Translations under genes and position numbers: made by a program
Shown: piece by piece, positions 46,490 through 56,910 of the stretch
How positions within the stretch are numbered: the first letter of the stretch is position 1
Layout: every line of letters begins with the position of its first letter
Source: Nemophila menziesii
Taxonomy: Eukaryota; Streptophyta; Magnoliopsida; Boraginales; Hydrophyllaceae
Reading direction: 5' to 3'
DNA length: 64,000 nt
Assembly: GCA_029959085.1 (NCBI GenBank)
Contig: JARWIR010000016.1
Span: 6,183,441 to 6,247,440 of the forward strand
The notes under the pieces: model-generated
What the model was told of the DNA's origin: nothing
Seen by the model: only the letters and a program-made list of their open reading frames with translations
Databases searched by the model: none

Positions 46490-46845
46490 TTCACTCATAT
46501 CTTGTCAAGCAAAAATCAAAACAATGTTGCATTATCCACGACCGAGGTAGAATTTGTAGCAGCCAAAAATTGCATGACTCAAATCTTATAAATAAATCAA
46601 AATTTAGAAGACTTTGGAAGTAACTGTGAAAGCATGTCTATTTTATATGACAACACGAATGCTATCAACATCTCGAAGAACTAGATCAACATGTGAGGAC
46701 AAATCACATAGACATCTAACATCACTTCATTTAAGACCATATTAAAATAGGAGTTATCGCGCTAGTGTTCCTAAAATCAGCAAATTAGTTGATCGACATA
46801 TTTACAAAACCACATCTTAAAGAGAAATTTTAGAAGTAACCCTTC
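46490..46845 (+). pseudogene. Ty1/copia RNase H relic
   Basis: Plus-strand frames give SKNQNNVALSTTEVEFVAA, then YDNTNAINISKN, then (after a frame change) RTNHIDI, HFI-DHIKIG and LIDIFTKP. This is the C-terminal RNase H domain of copia pol in the correct order, including the catalytic aspartate in the DN-A block. At least five stops and one frame change show that it is dead. It begins where the tRNA array ends. Confidence 0.85.
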
Positions 46846-47062
46846 TTTTAACCCCCCCATATACTTAATTTTGATATTTTTCATCAAGGAGATGAAACAT
46901 TATTAATCACACATCTCTAAAAATTAAGTACCCTATCTATAGGGGAGTCTAGAGTATGTATTCATCGGGAGTCAAAAGTATGCTTAATGGATATATGCTT
47001 TTTGTATGGATAAATTTATGAGCTTTGCTTGAGATTATATTGTGAAATTTTGTCAATTATCA

Positions 47063-47530
47063 AAATAGGGGAGATTCTTGGCCTAATGGGTGTTTAGATT
47101 GACCTTTGTGTCAAATCTTCCCTATGTGTAATATTATATTTGGTATAATCATGTGCTTTGAAGTCCATATCAACAAGCAAAATGAAAAGGTATAGATTAT
47201 CAAAAGTCACCGGATCTCCAAGCTATCAAAGAAATCAGACGACCGAAACTTATTTGTGAAAATTACCTTGAGTAGCATAACCATCAATGATTATTCTCTC
47301 CAGGTATCTGCAACACAATTGCAGGCAACAAAAACGGTGACTTTCTTGTAGACCTGCTTCCCAGACCTTGGAATCTCGTGTACACATGATTAAACCCCAA
47401 ACACATTGTGAACAACCTCTTCTATCATCATTGTCGTGTTCATAGTTATTGTTGGGTCATCACCAATCACGATGGGAAGTCAACTATGAGGTTGGGTATG
47501 TAGAATAATCTTTTTAGAACGCGAGTAGCT
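47063..47530 (+). mobile_element. Polypurine tract and 3' LTR remnant of the copia relic
   Basis: AAAATAGGGGAGATT at 47062-47076 is the polypurine tract seen before copia 3' LTRs. The next bases (CTTGGCCTAATGGG) fit a decayed LTR start. The right end of the LTR is not clear. Confidence 0.6.
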
Positions 47531-47674
47531 TTTTAAATTGTTAATATATTTTATTGGAATATTTTTAAATTCAAAAGGAAAAGAAAATATCATTATGACT
47601 TCAAAAATAATAAAATGCAAAAGAATACAAAAATCAAGCTCAACAAAAGGAGGACCGATAAAAAAACATGGGGT

Positions 47675-48672
47675 AATTAGAGATAAATGCCTCCTTAATG
47701 ATGCCTTTCATTTTTTTAAGCCTCTAATTTCTTATTTAGAGATAAATGTCTAATAGAACAATTATTTATAGAAAACATCCTCTTTATAGTTTTTATACCT
47801 ATACTATCCTTATTATTAAATATATTATTTTATTTTTAATACAATATTTATTTTTAAATCTTAAACAAATAATAGGATATTTCCACCACCACCACCACCA
47901 CCACCACCGCATCCACCATCATAACCACCACCACCACCACTACAACCACCACAACCATCACCGCCTCCACCACCACCACCACCACCACCACCACCACCAC
48001 CTACTACTAATTTCATCACACGCGCGCGTCCGTGAAATTTTTTTAAAATCGCCATAACTAATTCAAAAAAAAAATCAAAAAAATCGAAAAAAATCATATT
48101 TGGATAAATCAAATTAATATTTACGTCTATGATTTTTTTCGGAATTTTCTGAATTTTTTGATTTTTTTGATTTTTTTTTTAATTTTTTAATTCGCAGAAC
48201 ATGGAATTCCATGTTTAAAACATGGAATTCCATGTTTTAAACAGTGAATTTCGTGTCTGCGGAAAACAAATTCCTTATATCAAAACATGGAATTCCATGT
48301 TTAAAACATGGAATTCCATGTTTCCGTGTTTTAAACATGGAATTCCATTTTCTGCGAATTAAAAAATTCAAAAAAATTCAAAAAATCAAAAAATTCAAAA
48401 AATTTTGAAAAAAATCATAGACGTAAATATTAATTTGCTTTATCCAAATATATAATTTTTTTATTTTTTTGATTTTTTTAGAATTAGTTATGACGATTTT
48501 AAAAAAATTTCACGGACGCGCGCGTGTGATTATTAGTTTTTGTTTTTTTCTACTTTCTTTTTTTTAATTGTTAATTATAAGGGTAGTTTGGGATGAGGCA
48601 TTTTTCTATAAAAAATCTTATTCTAGGCACCTTTTTTTAAATAAGTTTTTTAATAGGCATTAATCTCTAATT
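47675..48672. mobile_element. Foldback element with palindromic loop
   Basis: The termini are inverted copies: AATTAGAGATAAATGCCT at 47675-47692 and its complement at 48655-48672 (17 of 18 match). Inside, two arms of about 200 bases (48015-48215 and 48330-48530) are near-perfect inverted repeats that include CACACGCGCGCGTCCGTGAA. The loop between them is made of copies of the 18-base palindrome AACATGGAATTCCATGTT and part-copies. A CCA microsatellite (47882-48001) lies left of the arms. Related to the element at 1-1390. No protein is encoded; the glycine- or histidine-rich frames over the CCA tract are artefacts. Confidence 0.75.
47882..48001. repeat. (CCA)n microsatellite
   Basis: About 40 CCA-type triplets with scattered ATC, TAC and GCC variants. 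Confidence 0.95.
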
Positions 48673-48907
48673 GGCTAAAAAACATTCAGCAATAAAAACC
48701 AGGCCAAAAAAGAAAAGAATATAACTTTACCGTTCGTTGTTCTCTCTCCTCGCAATCTTCTTCGTCATCGTCGTAGCAGTTGCCGTCGCCGGCACTGTGA
48801 GGAGAGAGCGATATACGTATCTATTACATAATTTATAGTAGATTGGGAGAGAAGGTAAAAATAGAGATAAAGAAACTGGTGTGAAGGAGCGGGCCGGGCC
48901 TTCAGAG
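48673..48907 (+). promoter_or_regulatory. 5' region of the membrane-protein gene
   Basis: A CT-rich stretch (TTCTCTCTCCTCGC, 48739-48752) lies about 160 bases before the ATG. It is typical of plant core promoters and leaders without a clear TATA. The promoter is squeezed between the foldback element and the gene. Confidence 0.4.
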
Positions 48908-49886
48908 ATGATAACAAGATCAAATCTCGCGGAGCAACTGAGAGAGTATCAGATTCGATCGAAGCACGATTGGGCTTCCGTCTCTTTCTTCTCCTCCACC
49001 TCAAATCTCTCTTCTTCTAGGTAACATTTTGTTTAATACAACCAATTCTTTAGTGTTTTTTTAATTATCACCCGATTTCACTTCTTCATTCACTTTAATT
49101 TGATTTATTCTATGTATATATGCTTGATTGCATGATTCGAATTGTTAATTTGTTATTATAATTGGATCAGCCGGGATAGGGTTTAATTTTCCAAAATTTC
49201 ACATTCTGTTATTTAACTTTAATTAATTTTTTTTTCCTACTTGGGTTTAATTTAACGTTGTTGCTATAATTAGATCAGCTGAATTACCAGTTAAATTTCC
49301 CAAATTTGATCGTTTTAATTTAGTTTTTGAAATGTAAGGTGTTCTGACTTTCAATTAACTTATCTTTCTATTTGTCTGATAGTAGTTTGACTTGGTTTCA
49401 TTTTCGATGTCTTAATTGGAGAATTTATCTTGGTTTTATCGTCATTTTATTTTGCATGAACTTTTTTGATTATCAAGGAAATCATTGAACTTTACTCAAC
49501 TAAGAATTGTTAACTGTCTATGAACTAATAGAATTGCAAAAGAGGGATAGTAAGCAGTTATTTTCTCAGTTTCTCTTATCATGTTAGTCCAATAATGAAG
49601 ATCTGAGTAAAGTCAACTATTCAGAGCATTTTGGCATATTTGAATTCTAACAAAAATATGTGTTAATGTTTAATGCAGAGTGGATGTTGTGGTATTTGTA
49701 ATATGGGAACTTGTTATATTAGCATTCCTGGTATTCTCAGCAATTTCAGTATATTTCAGGCATTTGAGTCTTGCTTTTATATTAGTAAGTGTTACATTGC
49801 TTCTACTATTGTGTATGAAAATAACAAAGCAAGTAAGACTAGCTAGGAAAAAAAAGCGAAGGATGCTTCTTCCATTATCTATGTAG
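48908..49886 (+). CDS. Small conserved plant membrane protein, two exons
   Basis: Exon 1 is 48908-49020 and exon 2 is 49679-49886. Donor AG|GTAAC and acceptor TGCAG|AG join in frame to 106 residues. Residues 1-38 are hydrophilic (MITRSNLAEQLREYQIRSKH...). Residues 40-60 and 66-86 are two hydrophobic segments, separated by a short basic turn (YFRH). The C-terminus is strongly basic (ARKKKRRM) and so predicted to face the cytosol. The layout of an N-terminal EQLREYQIRSKHDW block plus two helices resembles small uncharacterised proteins conserved in land plants; I do not know a function. No frame damage. The gene is flanked by elements on both sides but is itself clean. Confidence 0.8.
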
Positions 49887-50949
49887 ACAAGTGTAGTAGA
49901 AACGGTAAACCGACTTGTTTTTACATGTCACACAGCTTTGTATGGTCATGTAAATTTTTTGTGTCTTGGTCATTTTTTCACAAGTTCATTTTTCGTTTGG
50001 TTTATGTAATTTACCCTCTCCTTGAGGTTGAGCTTATTAGATTATATATGTTATTATGGATGTGATATATCTCACCCATGAGATGCTAAAAGTGATGCTT
50101 TGATTTTTGAAAGTTTTAGATTTTGATATCGTGTATCTCATTTCCTCAAGTGTATGCTTCCAAACCCCTTATTTTGTTTATTTTGTTTTTTATTTACGTT
50201 ATTTTGTGCTGGATAGGGTTGTCTTTCCCTGATCATTCAATCACGTGCATTTTCTGACAATACGAGTAGGATGAAGTATTATTTATTTTGTGTATTTGCT
50301 ATATTATATATTTCTTTAGGGAATATACATTAATAGAAAACTCACCGTTATAAATATCTATTGAACGATTTTGCATGTCTTTCTTGCGCACTCAACATAA
50401 CCGATGAGATTTTAAACTAGTCATTGGAATTTCCTACAACTTTTTGTTTTTGAGAAAAAAAACACCAATGATTTGTTCAACAGGCACTGGCATTCAAAGC
50501 ACAATGTGGATTTTCAACCTTAGGTGCAAAACATAAATGTGACACAACTACCAATCCTTTATTAAATCTTTCTACCCTTCATCTTTAGATTTAAAGACAA
50601 TTGAATCACCCTTTGTCAAAATCCATCATAAATGTAATAAATTTAATCAAGTTTTTTCTTTGTTACACCCATTTCTCATTTTTCAACCTTTTTGGAACAA
50701 AAAAAAAAAAAAAAAAGAATCAACCTTTTCCTTTTATGTATACTTAGGGATGTAAATGAATCAAGCCCTTCGAGCTCGGTTCGGAAAAAAACTTGTTCAT
50801 TAACTGCTTGTTTATATTTATGTTGTATAAATTAATATTTAAGTTATCAATAAATATATTATTAAATTTAATATATTAATTTGATTTTTTTTTCTTTAGA
50901 CTTTAATTTTTTCATCAAGACACACCCAGACACTTTATCTAGTAAGTTA
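49887..50949. other. 3' region and intergenic sequence
   Basis: 3' UTR of the membrane-protein gene, then AT-rich sequence with an A-run at 50700-50716. From 50748 a stretch starting TAGGGATGTAAATGAA with CGAGCTCGGTTCGG looks like the left end of a hAT-type non-autonomous element. A right end with GGTTCGGCTCAGTTCG occurs near 51306, but no clear termini or duplication could be fixed. Confidence 0.4.
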
Positions 50950-51199
50950 CTCCGTCCACTTTTATTTGTCCAACTTTCTAAAAGGAGGTGTCCAATATTA
51001 TTTGTCTTTTTTCTAATATCAAGACACTTTTTCTATACTTTTTCCAATTTTACCTTTAATTAAATAGTATAAAATGAATTGCATTAAATAACCTCATGTA
51101 CATTAATTAAGGGCAATTGTGTAAAGATAAAGAGTATTAAATACTCTTTTTAATCTTTGTGCCATAAAAAGTTGGACAAACAAAAATGGACGGAAGGAG
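50950..51199. mobile_element. Stowaway-type MITE
   Basis: 250 bp with termini CTCCGTCCACTTTTATTTG and its inverted complement (GGACAAACAAAAATGGACGG, then AAGGAG). TA duplications at both ends fit Tc1/mariner-type Stowaway. It is inserted within the possible hAT fragment. Confidence 0.85.
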
Positions 51200-51955
51200 T
51201 AACAAACAAGGTTTAAGAAATCTGGTTTGACTCGACTCGAAAATCTTAACAAACAAACTTGCACATCAAAAAATTTTAACAAAGGATCTTGCACATCTAA
51301 TACTTGGTTCGGCTCAGTTCGTTTAAACCTTATGTATACTTATACTCTAAGATAATTAAGTTTGGAGGGGTTATTCTCATATTCTGCATGATTGGAGGCC
51401 ATGCGTGCAATGGCTATATAAATATGATAATGGGCACACGTAGACAAAGACATTAGGCGTTTTGGCTAATCTATTTGTCAGATGGCTATGCATGTTATCT
51501 GGCTAGTGGAGGAAGAGCACATCAGGTATAATCGTTAATTTATAGTGGCAAATTGGTAATATTTTGAGAATGGGTGTAAGTTTGCTTCCAATTTGGGCAT
51601 TAAATACCAGAGTCACTGTGGTTCAATATTTCCTTGCAAATCGAAACGTTTCATAAGCCTGGCGTGCCACCTAGCTTTGAGATGCCCAACGTTGATAGAT
51701 GGACTTTTATATTGTTTGCTGCAGTGATATTAATAACAAAGTATATTCTATTTTAATGTTAAAAGTTGGTCTACCACCTCCATTCCATAATAATCTATTC
51801 TTTAGGATTTCTTTTTAATAATGTATATCATATTTAAGTTTCGATATAAAATAATAATTTTTTTTATTCTATCTTTTTACTTTCTAAACAATATTATATA
51901 TCACATTAATTTGTTGAGATAATATCAAATTAAGTCCAAAAACATAACATTCCAC
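51200..51955. other. No recognisable feature
   Basis: Intergenic sequence. CTCCATTCCATAATAATCTA at 51779 looks like one end of another Stowaway-type MITE, but I find no partner end. Confidence 0.35.
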
Positions 51956-52626
51956 CTCTATAGGGTCCAGGAATTCTTCCACCCCCATGCAAGTCTATTT
52001 TTTTTAGTATTCCTTTTGTACCCCTATTACTTACCACGTTTATAGTTAATCAATATCTTTTAAAAAAGTAACAGATTCCTATCTTTTAGCTTATAATATA
52101 ATATCCCTTAATTTTAGCTAATCATTATAGTAAGATTGTTATGATATTCCACGATTCAATACACCTTCTTCCATTCACAAACTCCAGTTAACTCTGCAAC
52201 TATTGCTGCAAATCACACAAATTCATCTCTTTCAAGGTATCATTTTACTATCAACGAGATTTTTATTAATTTAAGTGCATTAAGAAACGTTGATAATTGT
52301 ATATTTCACCACATTACATCGCTTTTCTTGTCGTTCAACAATTTATGCTGTTAATTTCACCACATATTTGTTAGACATGATTACTAATATGAATTTTCAT
52401 ACGATACATATTCTCGAACTTTGTTTGTTCCTTCTATTTGTTGATAATATGAAACAAACATAATTAGTCTGTTACAAAATCCATTTATTTGTCTGTTTGC
52501 TTATCTTTTTTTCACAAACATATATGGGTTATCTTACTTTTACATATTACTTTTACATATATGGGTTAACTACATACAGTCAACTAATCTTGATATTATA
52601 CATTTAGTCAGGTTACCGTTCAACTT

Positions 52627-55298
52627 ATGGCATCCAATGTTCTTGTTGTGTTTCGTTACTTGGAGGAGAAAGCTCTAAAGCTATTCAGATTGTTCGATTC
52701 GTATGAGTCGGTTAAGGAGTACGTGTATGAATCATGGCCTACCTTCGTCGGGAAGAACATTGTGTTGTTTTACTCGATTGCTGAGCATGAGAAATGCAAG
52801 TTTGTTGGTGAGGGGGACTTTTCTACTGTATTATGGTTGTTAGACCACTGTCTGGTTGCGCAATTCGAGATATTAGTAGTTGAGGATACTAACGAAGTTA
52901 CTGAACTAGCTATCTACCCAACAGCTTTGTTGGATGTTGTTCAACCACAATCACCAGTTCATGTGAATGACGAAAAAGAGGATGTCGATGAAGCTACCGC
53001 GAACAATTACCATCACAAGGTCAAAGTCCTGAAAAGTAATGCTTGGAAACACGCTCTCAGGGAAGTCGGACAATGCTTCCACGGTGGTATGAAAGAGTTT
53101 CTCTATTCTCTCGCAAAATACGCGTGCGAAACCGGATACTCTTTTTATTTCGGGCACAACCGCCCCACCCGAATAAGTGCCTACTGCTCCAGCTCAAAAG
53201 AATCAGGTAAAAAGCTCGAGTTCCATTATGATATATGCTTATAGTTGTTTCGTCATAACATTGATTGAATACAACCCATCATATAATACATATAACCCAC
53301 CAGTTTCACACGCACACACCACTGATATTTACTTTACTGTTCCTATGTAACCCATCAAGTTGAACACACAACCCATCAATATTACTAGCACACACCACCA
53401 GCTTTTATCTACTTATATATATAACCCATTATTAACATTCAAATAACCCATCAAGTATTCCACTCAGGACCACCTCCTTATGTGACCATTAACCCATATG
53501 TTTGCTGTGTTATATATACCAGGTTGTAAATGGTACGTGTACGCATCGAAAGACAAGGACAGTCATAAAGTGTACTTGAAGACATTCAACAAGACCCATA
53601 GCTGCGGCCCACCGCTAAGAAAATTCGCCAACCATCGGCTATCGTCTGATCTCATAAAGGATATTATAGTTGATATGATTCGTTCTAAACCCGATACCAA
53701 GCCAGGTCAGGTTATTAATTATCTTAAGTACGACTATGGATACAACATCTCGTACAAAATCGCATATGGTGCCGTGCATAAAGCTCGTGATGATATTTTC
53801 GGCGATGCGGGACTTTCTTACAACAGGATTCAGTCATACTTTGACAAACTCAGTGCTGTCGACCCTTCCGGATCTGTCGCTCTCGAATGCGACCCTGATA
53901 ACCGATCATTTACCAGATGCCATTTCGCCTTTGGTGCGTGTATCGAAGGATTCAATCACTGTCGACCATTGTTGTTCCTTGACGCGACATTCCTTAAGAA
54001 CAAGTACAAAGGACAACTACTAGTCGCTACTGCGAAAGACGCTAACCAAGGTATTTCATACAAACCCTTCCAATTGTCATTTGACCCACTTGGTTACACT
54101 ACCACACCACCGTATACTTTTATTGGTATATATATACACACCACCACTTTACTTTATCAACCCACCATCAAAATATTGCACCAACCCACCATAATTACTC
54201 ATACACACCATTGATTATACAACATTTTAACACAACTTGTTGTCATTTTGCAGGTCTATTCCCTGTTGCATTCTCGATTGTGAGGTCCGAAGATACCGTT
54301 AATTGGACCCATTTTCTTCGATTCCTTTCACCGCTCATATCGTCTCGTGACGTGACTTTCGTTTCTGACCGACACGGAGGTATTGCTAATGCCCTCGAAA
54401 TTGTTTTTCCGCTTGCCCACCACGCATACTGTCAGCGTCATCTCAAAGAGAACCTCAAGACAAAATTAAAAGGATCGAAGGCGCAAAGGGAGACTATGGT
54501 GTATTTGCTCGATAGGATGTGTTTCGCTGCCACAGTTGAGACCTTTGACAATTTCCATCAAATGTTTCTCAACACCGGGGGACAAAAAGCTGTTAACTTC
54601 TTAAAGAACCTGCCAAAAGAAAAATTTGCGAATGCGCACTTCAAAGGTAAGCGTTACGGAGAGACAACATCCAACGCAGCCGAGTCTTTTAATAAACAAA
54701 TAAGGGCTACAAGGGAGCTACCCGTTACCAAGCTTATTGATGCAATTCGTGTACTCCTAATGCAACAAATGTACGATAGATCCGTTGATGCTGAATCTTG
54801 GACAACTGTCCTATCTCCCAAGGCTTCTACTGTTTACGAAATCAAATTTGACTATGCTCGCGCATGGTTTGTTTTACGTTCCAGCGAATCTCTATTTGAA
54901 GTATTGTCTGATTCGAACATGGTTGTTGACATCGCTGCTCATACATGTTCATGCGGTAAATGGCAAGTTAAAGGATTCCCGTGCGTTCACGCCGTAGCTG
55001 CTATTGAAATTGCATCTCCTGGTGTCCCTTTCCCATACATTGACAAGTTTTGGCATACTGCAAGTTATCGATCAACGTACGCGAAACACATCCTGCTCTA
55101 ACAATGTTCTTAACCCCACAAGAGGGTCTTGGTGACATGGTCGTAAATCCACCCGCTTTCAAAGCTCAGCCAGGCAGACCAAAGAAGAAGCGTTATCCAT
55201 CAGAAGGTGAACGGGCTGATTCTTCACAGCGCAGGATGTGTAGCAATTGTCACACATACGGATACCACAACCGTTCTACCTGCCCCAAACTACGTTGA
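52627..55298 (+). CDS. mudrA-like: MuDR-type MULE transposase, one apparent frameshift
   Basis: Three exons (52627-53206, 53523-54050, from 54254) join in frame with GT-AG introns. The N-terminal part (about residues 1-120) is a family-specific leader. Residues 150-230 form the MuDR DNA-binding region, ending in WYVYAS...HSCG. The DDE catalytic set is complete: D347 in FLDATF, D408 in SDRHGGI and E513 in NAAESFN. A SWIM zinc finger follows (C601, C603, C613, H615). At residue about 651 the frame hits a stop (55099). The expected C-terminus (GRPKKKR and a CCHC knuckle, C-x2-C-x5-H-x4-C) continues to 55298 in the next frame. That fits one lost base near 55085-55100. Introns are filled with ACCCACCA-type repeats. 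Acts in the nucleus to cut and join element ends. Confidence 0.85.
53207..53522 (+). repeat. ACCCACCA-type minisatellite in transposase intron 1
   Basis: Irregular copies of a core like TATAACCCATCAA spaced by about 20 bases. The same motif fills intron 2 (54051-54253). Confidence 0.75.
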
Positions 55299-55479
55299 TT
55301 TCTTTTACATTTCTTATTCCTTGCTGTCTTGATTTTTTCTTATCAATAAGTGATCCTCAGTAATCACATATGAACCTCTAGTATTGTTTTTCATCTAATA
55401 ATAACTGCGTTTTCCTTTTACTTTCTTTAAATTTTTTAGCCTGTGTATGTTATTATAGTTCTGTACTCACACACAGAAA

Positions 55480-55890
55480 GATTAAACTGTCACACCACCA
55501 AATTTGAAACTATAACCCACATATTTGAACATATAACCCACCAAAGTTTAACACATAACCCACTAAAACTGAACATATAACCCACCACATTAGAACACAT
55601 ACCCCACCACATTTGAACTCATAACCCACCAACAGTTTACCTACAACCCAACACGAATGGACATATAACCCACCCAAAATGTTCTTAACCGTCTTAATTT
55701 ATCAAATAATTAACCCATTATTTTTATTGAACACCCCATCAGAAATACCTAACCAACCCACCACCTGACATATTTTTACCCCACCCACTGATTTAGCCGT
55801 ACAGCCCATCGGATTTATATGCACAACCCATTAGATTTAGATACGCAACCCATCAGATTTATTACACCCCATCCAACACATCACATACAT
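55480..55890. repeat. ACCCACCA-type minisatellite in the spacer between the two MULE genes
   Basis: About 15 irregular units of roughly 20-22 bases with core ATAACCCACCAAATTTGAAC. This is the richest block of the motif in the window. Confidence 0.85.
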
Positions 55891-56734
55891 GTATACAACC
55901 TTCATAGTAATAGATACATCCCGAAGCAAAGATATAATACTTATCAGAACAATAAAAAGTTTGCTAATACTTGAAAAAATAGACTGCAATACAAATTCAG
56001 TTTGTTATCAAAACACAAAGTATAAAACCATCCAAATAATACTCAAACTACAATCATGTTCACAAATTTTTGCAAACTACATTAAGCAATCAAGCATAAA
56101 CAAAATTAAAACATATTTTTGATGTCAAACTTATAATTCCTCAAGTCTCGGTCATCGCCCTCCGCGTCTCGAACACCGTCTCATCTGTTTGTTTGTCGTT
56201 CAGGACCCATGATATGATCTTCATACGATAATCATGAACCTCGGTGTGTTCGTACTGCTGCTTCAAACTAACCCCATTCATTATGCTAGCTGCGTATATA
56301 AATGAATAGATCCCCATGTCAACCACACGGCTTTTCACATGATCAACTTTAACATGTTCGATAACCGGTATGTCCGGTGTAGACCTCCTCGGCTCCACAT
56401 TACAACCCTTAATTACATTGTCTAACAAGAACTCGTATAGGCGATCTGCGTTTGTGTTTGCCTTTGCGCCTATTGATGATTTGTGCATACACCCGAGCCC
56501 GTTGTAATGGTAGAACTTATCCTCACCATTCTTCCACAAGAGAATTGTCCAGTGCGTATTCTGTCTGTCTCTCGTCTCGATGGGTATTATGATGTCCTTC
56601 TTCTCCTTTAGATTTTTTCTGAATAACCCGAGCAAGTATCTTTCGATTTCAGGCAACTCACCTTTTCTCAAATACTCCTGCATTGTCATAAATTCATTTG
56701 TCAGTAAAACAAATATATTATGCATACATAATAC

Positions 56735-56910
56735 GTATAACCCACCCAATTTGAACGTATAACCCACCCAATTTGAACGTATAACCCACCAAAAACGAAC
56801 ATATAACCCACCAAATTGTAAATATAACCCACCATAAATAGGCGTATAACCCATCAAATTGAACATATAACCCACCATAAATAGGCATATAACCCACCAA
56901 GATTAAACTT
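56735..56910. repeat. ACCCACCA-type minisatellite in an intron of the Ulp1-type gene
   Basis: Seven to eight near-regular units of 20-22 bases (ATAACCCACC plus spacer) lie just downstream of the fifth exon of the minus-strand gene. Confidence 0.85.

Noticed and set aside
47746..48112. His-rich and Gly-rich proteins on the two strands
   Set aside because: Both are translations of the (CCA)n microsatellite. There is no start context or conservation, and the tract lies inside a foldback element.
50748..51330. Complete hAT element around the Stowaway MITE
   Set aside because: The left end looks like TAGGGATGTAAATGAA but no inverted right terminus or 8-bp duplication was found.
51956..52080. Clean terminal inverted repeats and 9-bp duplication for the large MULE
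   Set aside because: Candidate ends share only short scattered blocks by eye; I could not fix a boundary or a duplication, so the span is given as approximate only.
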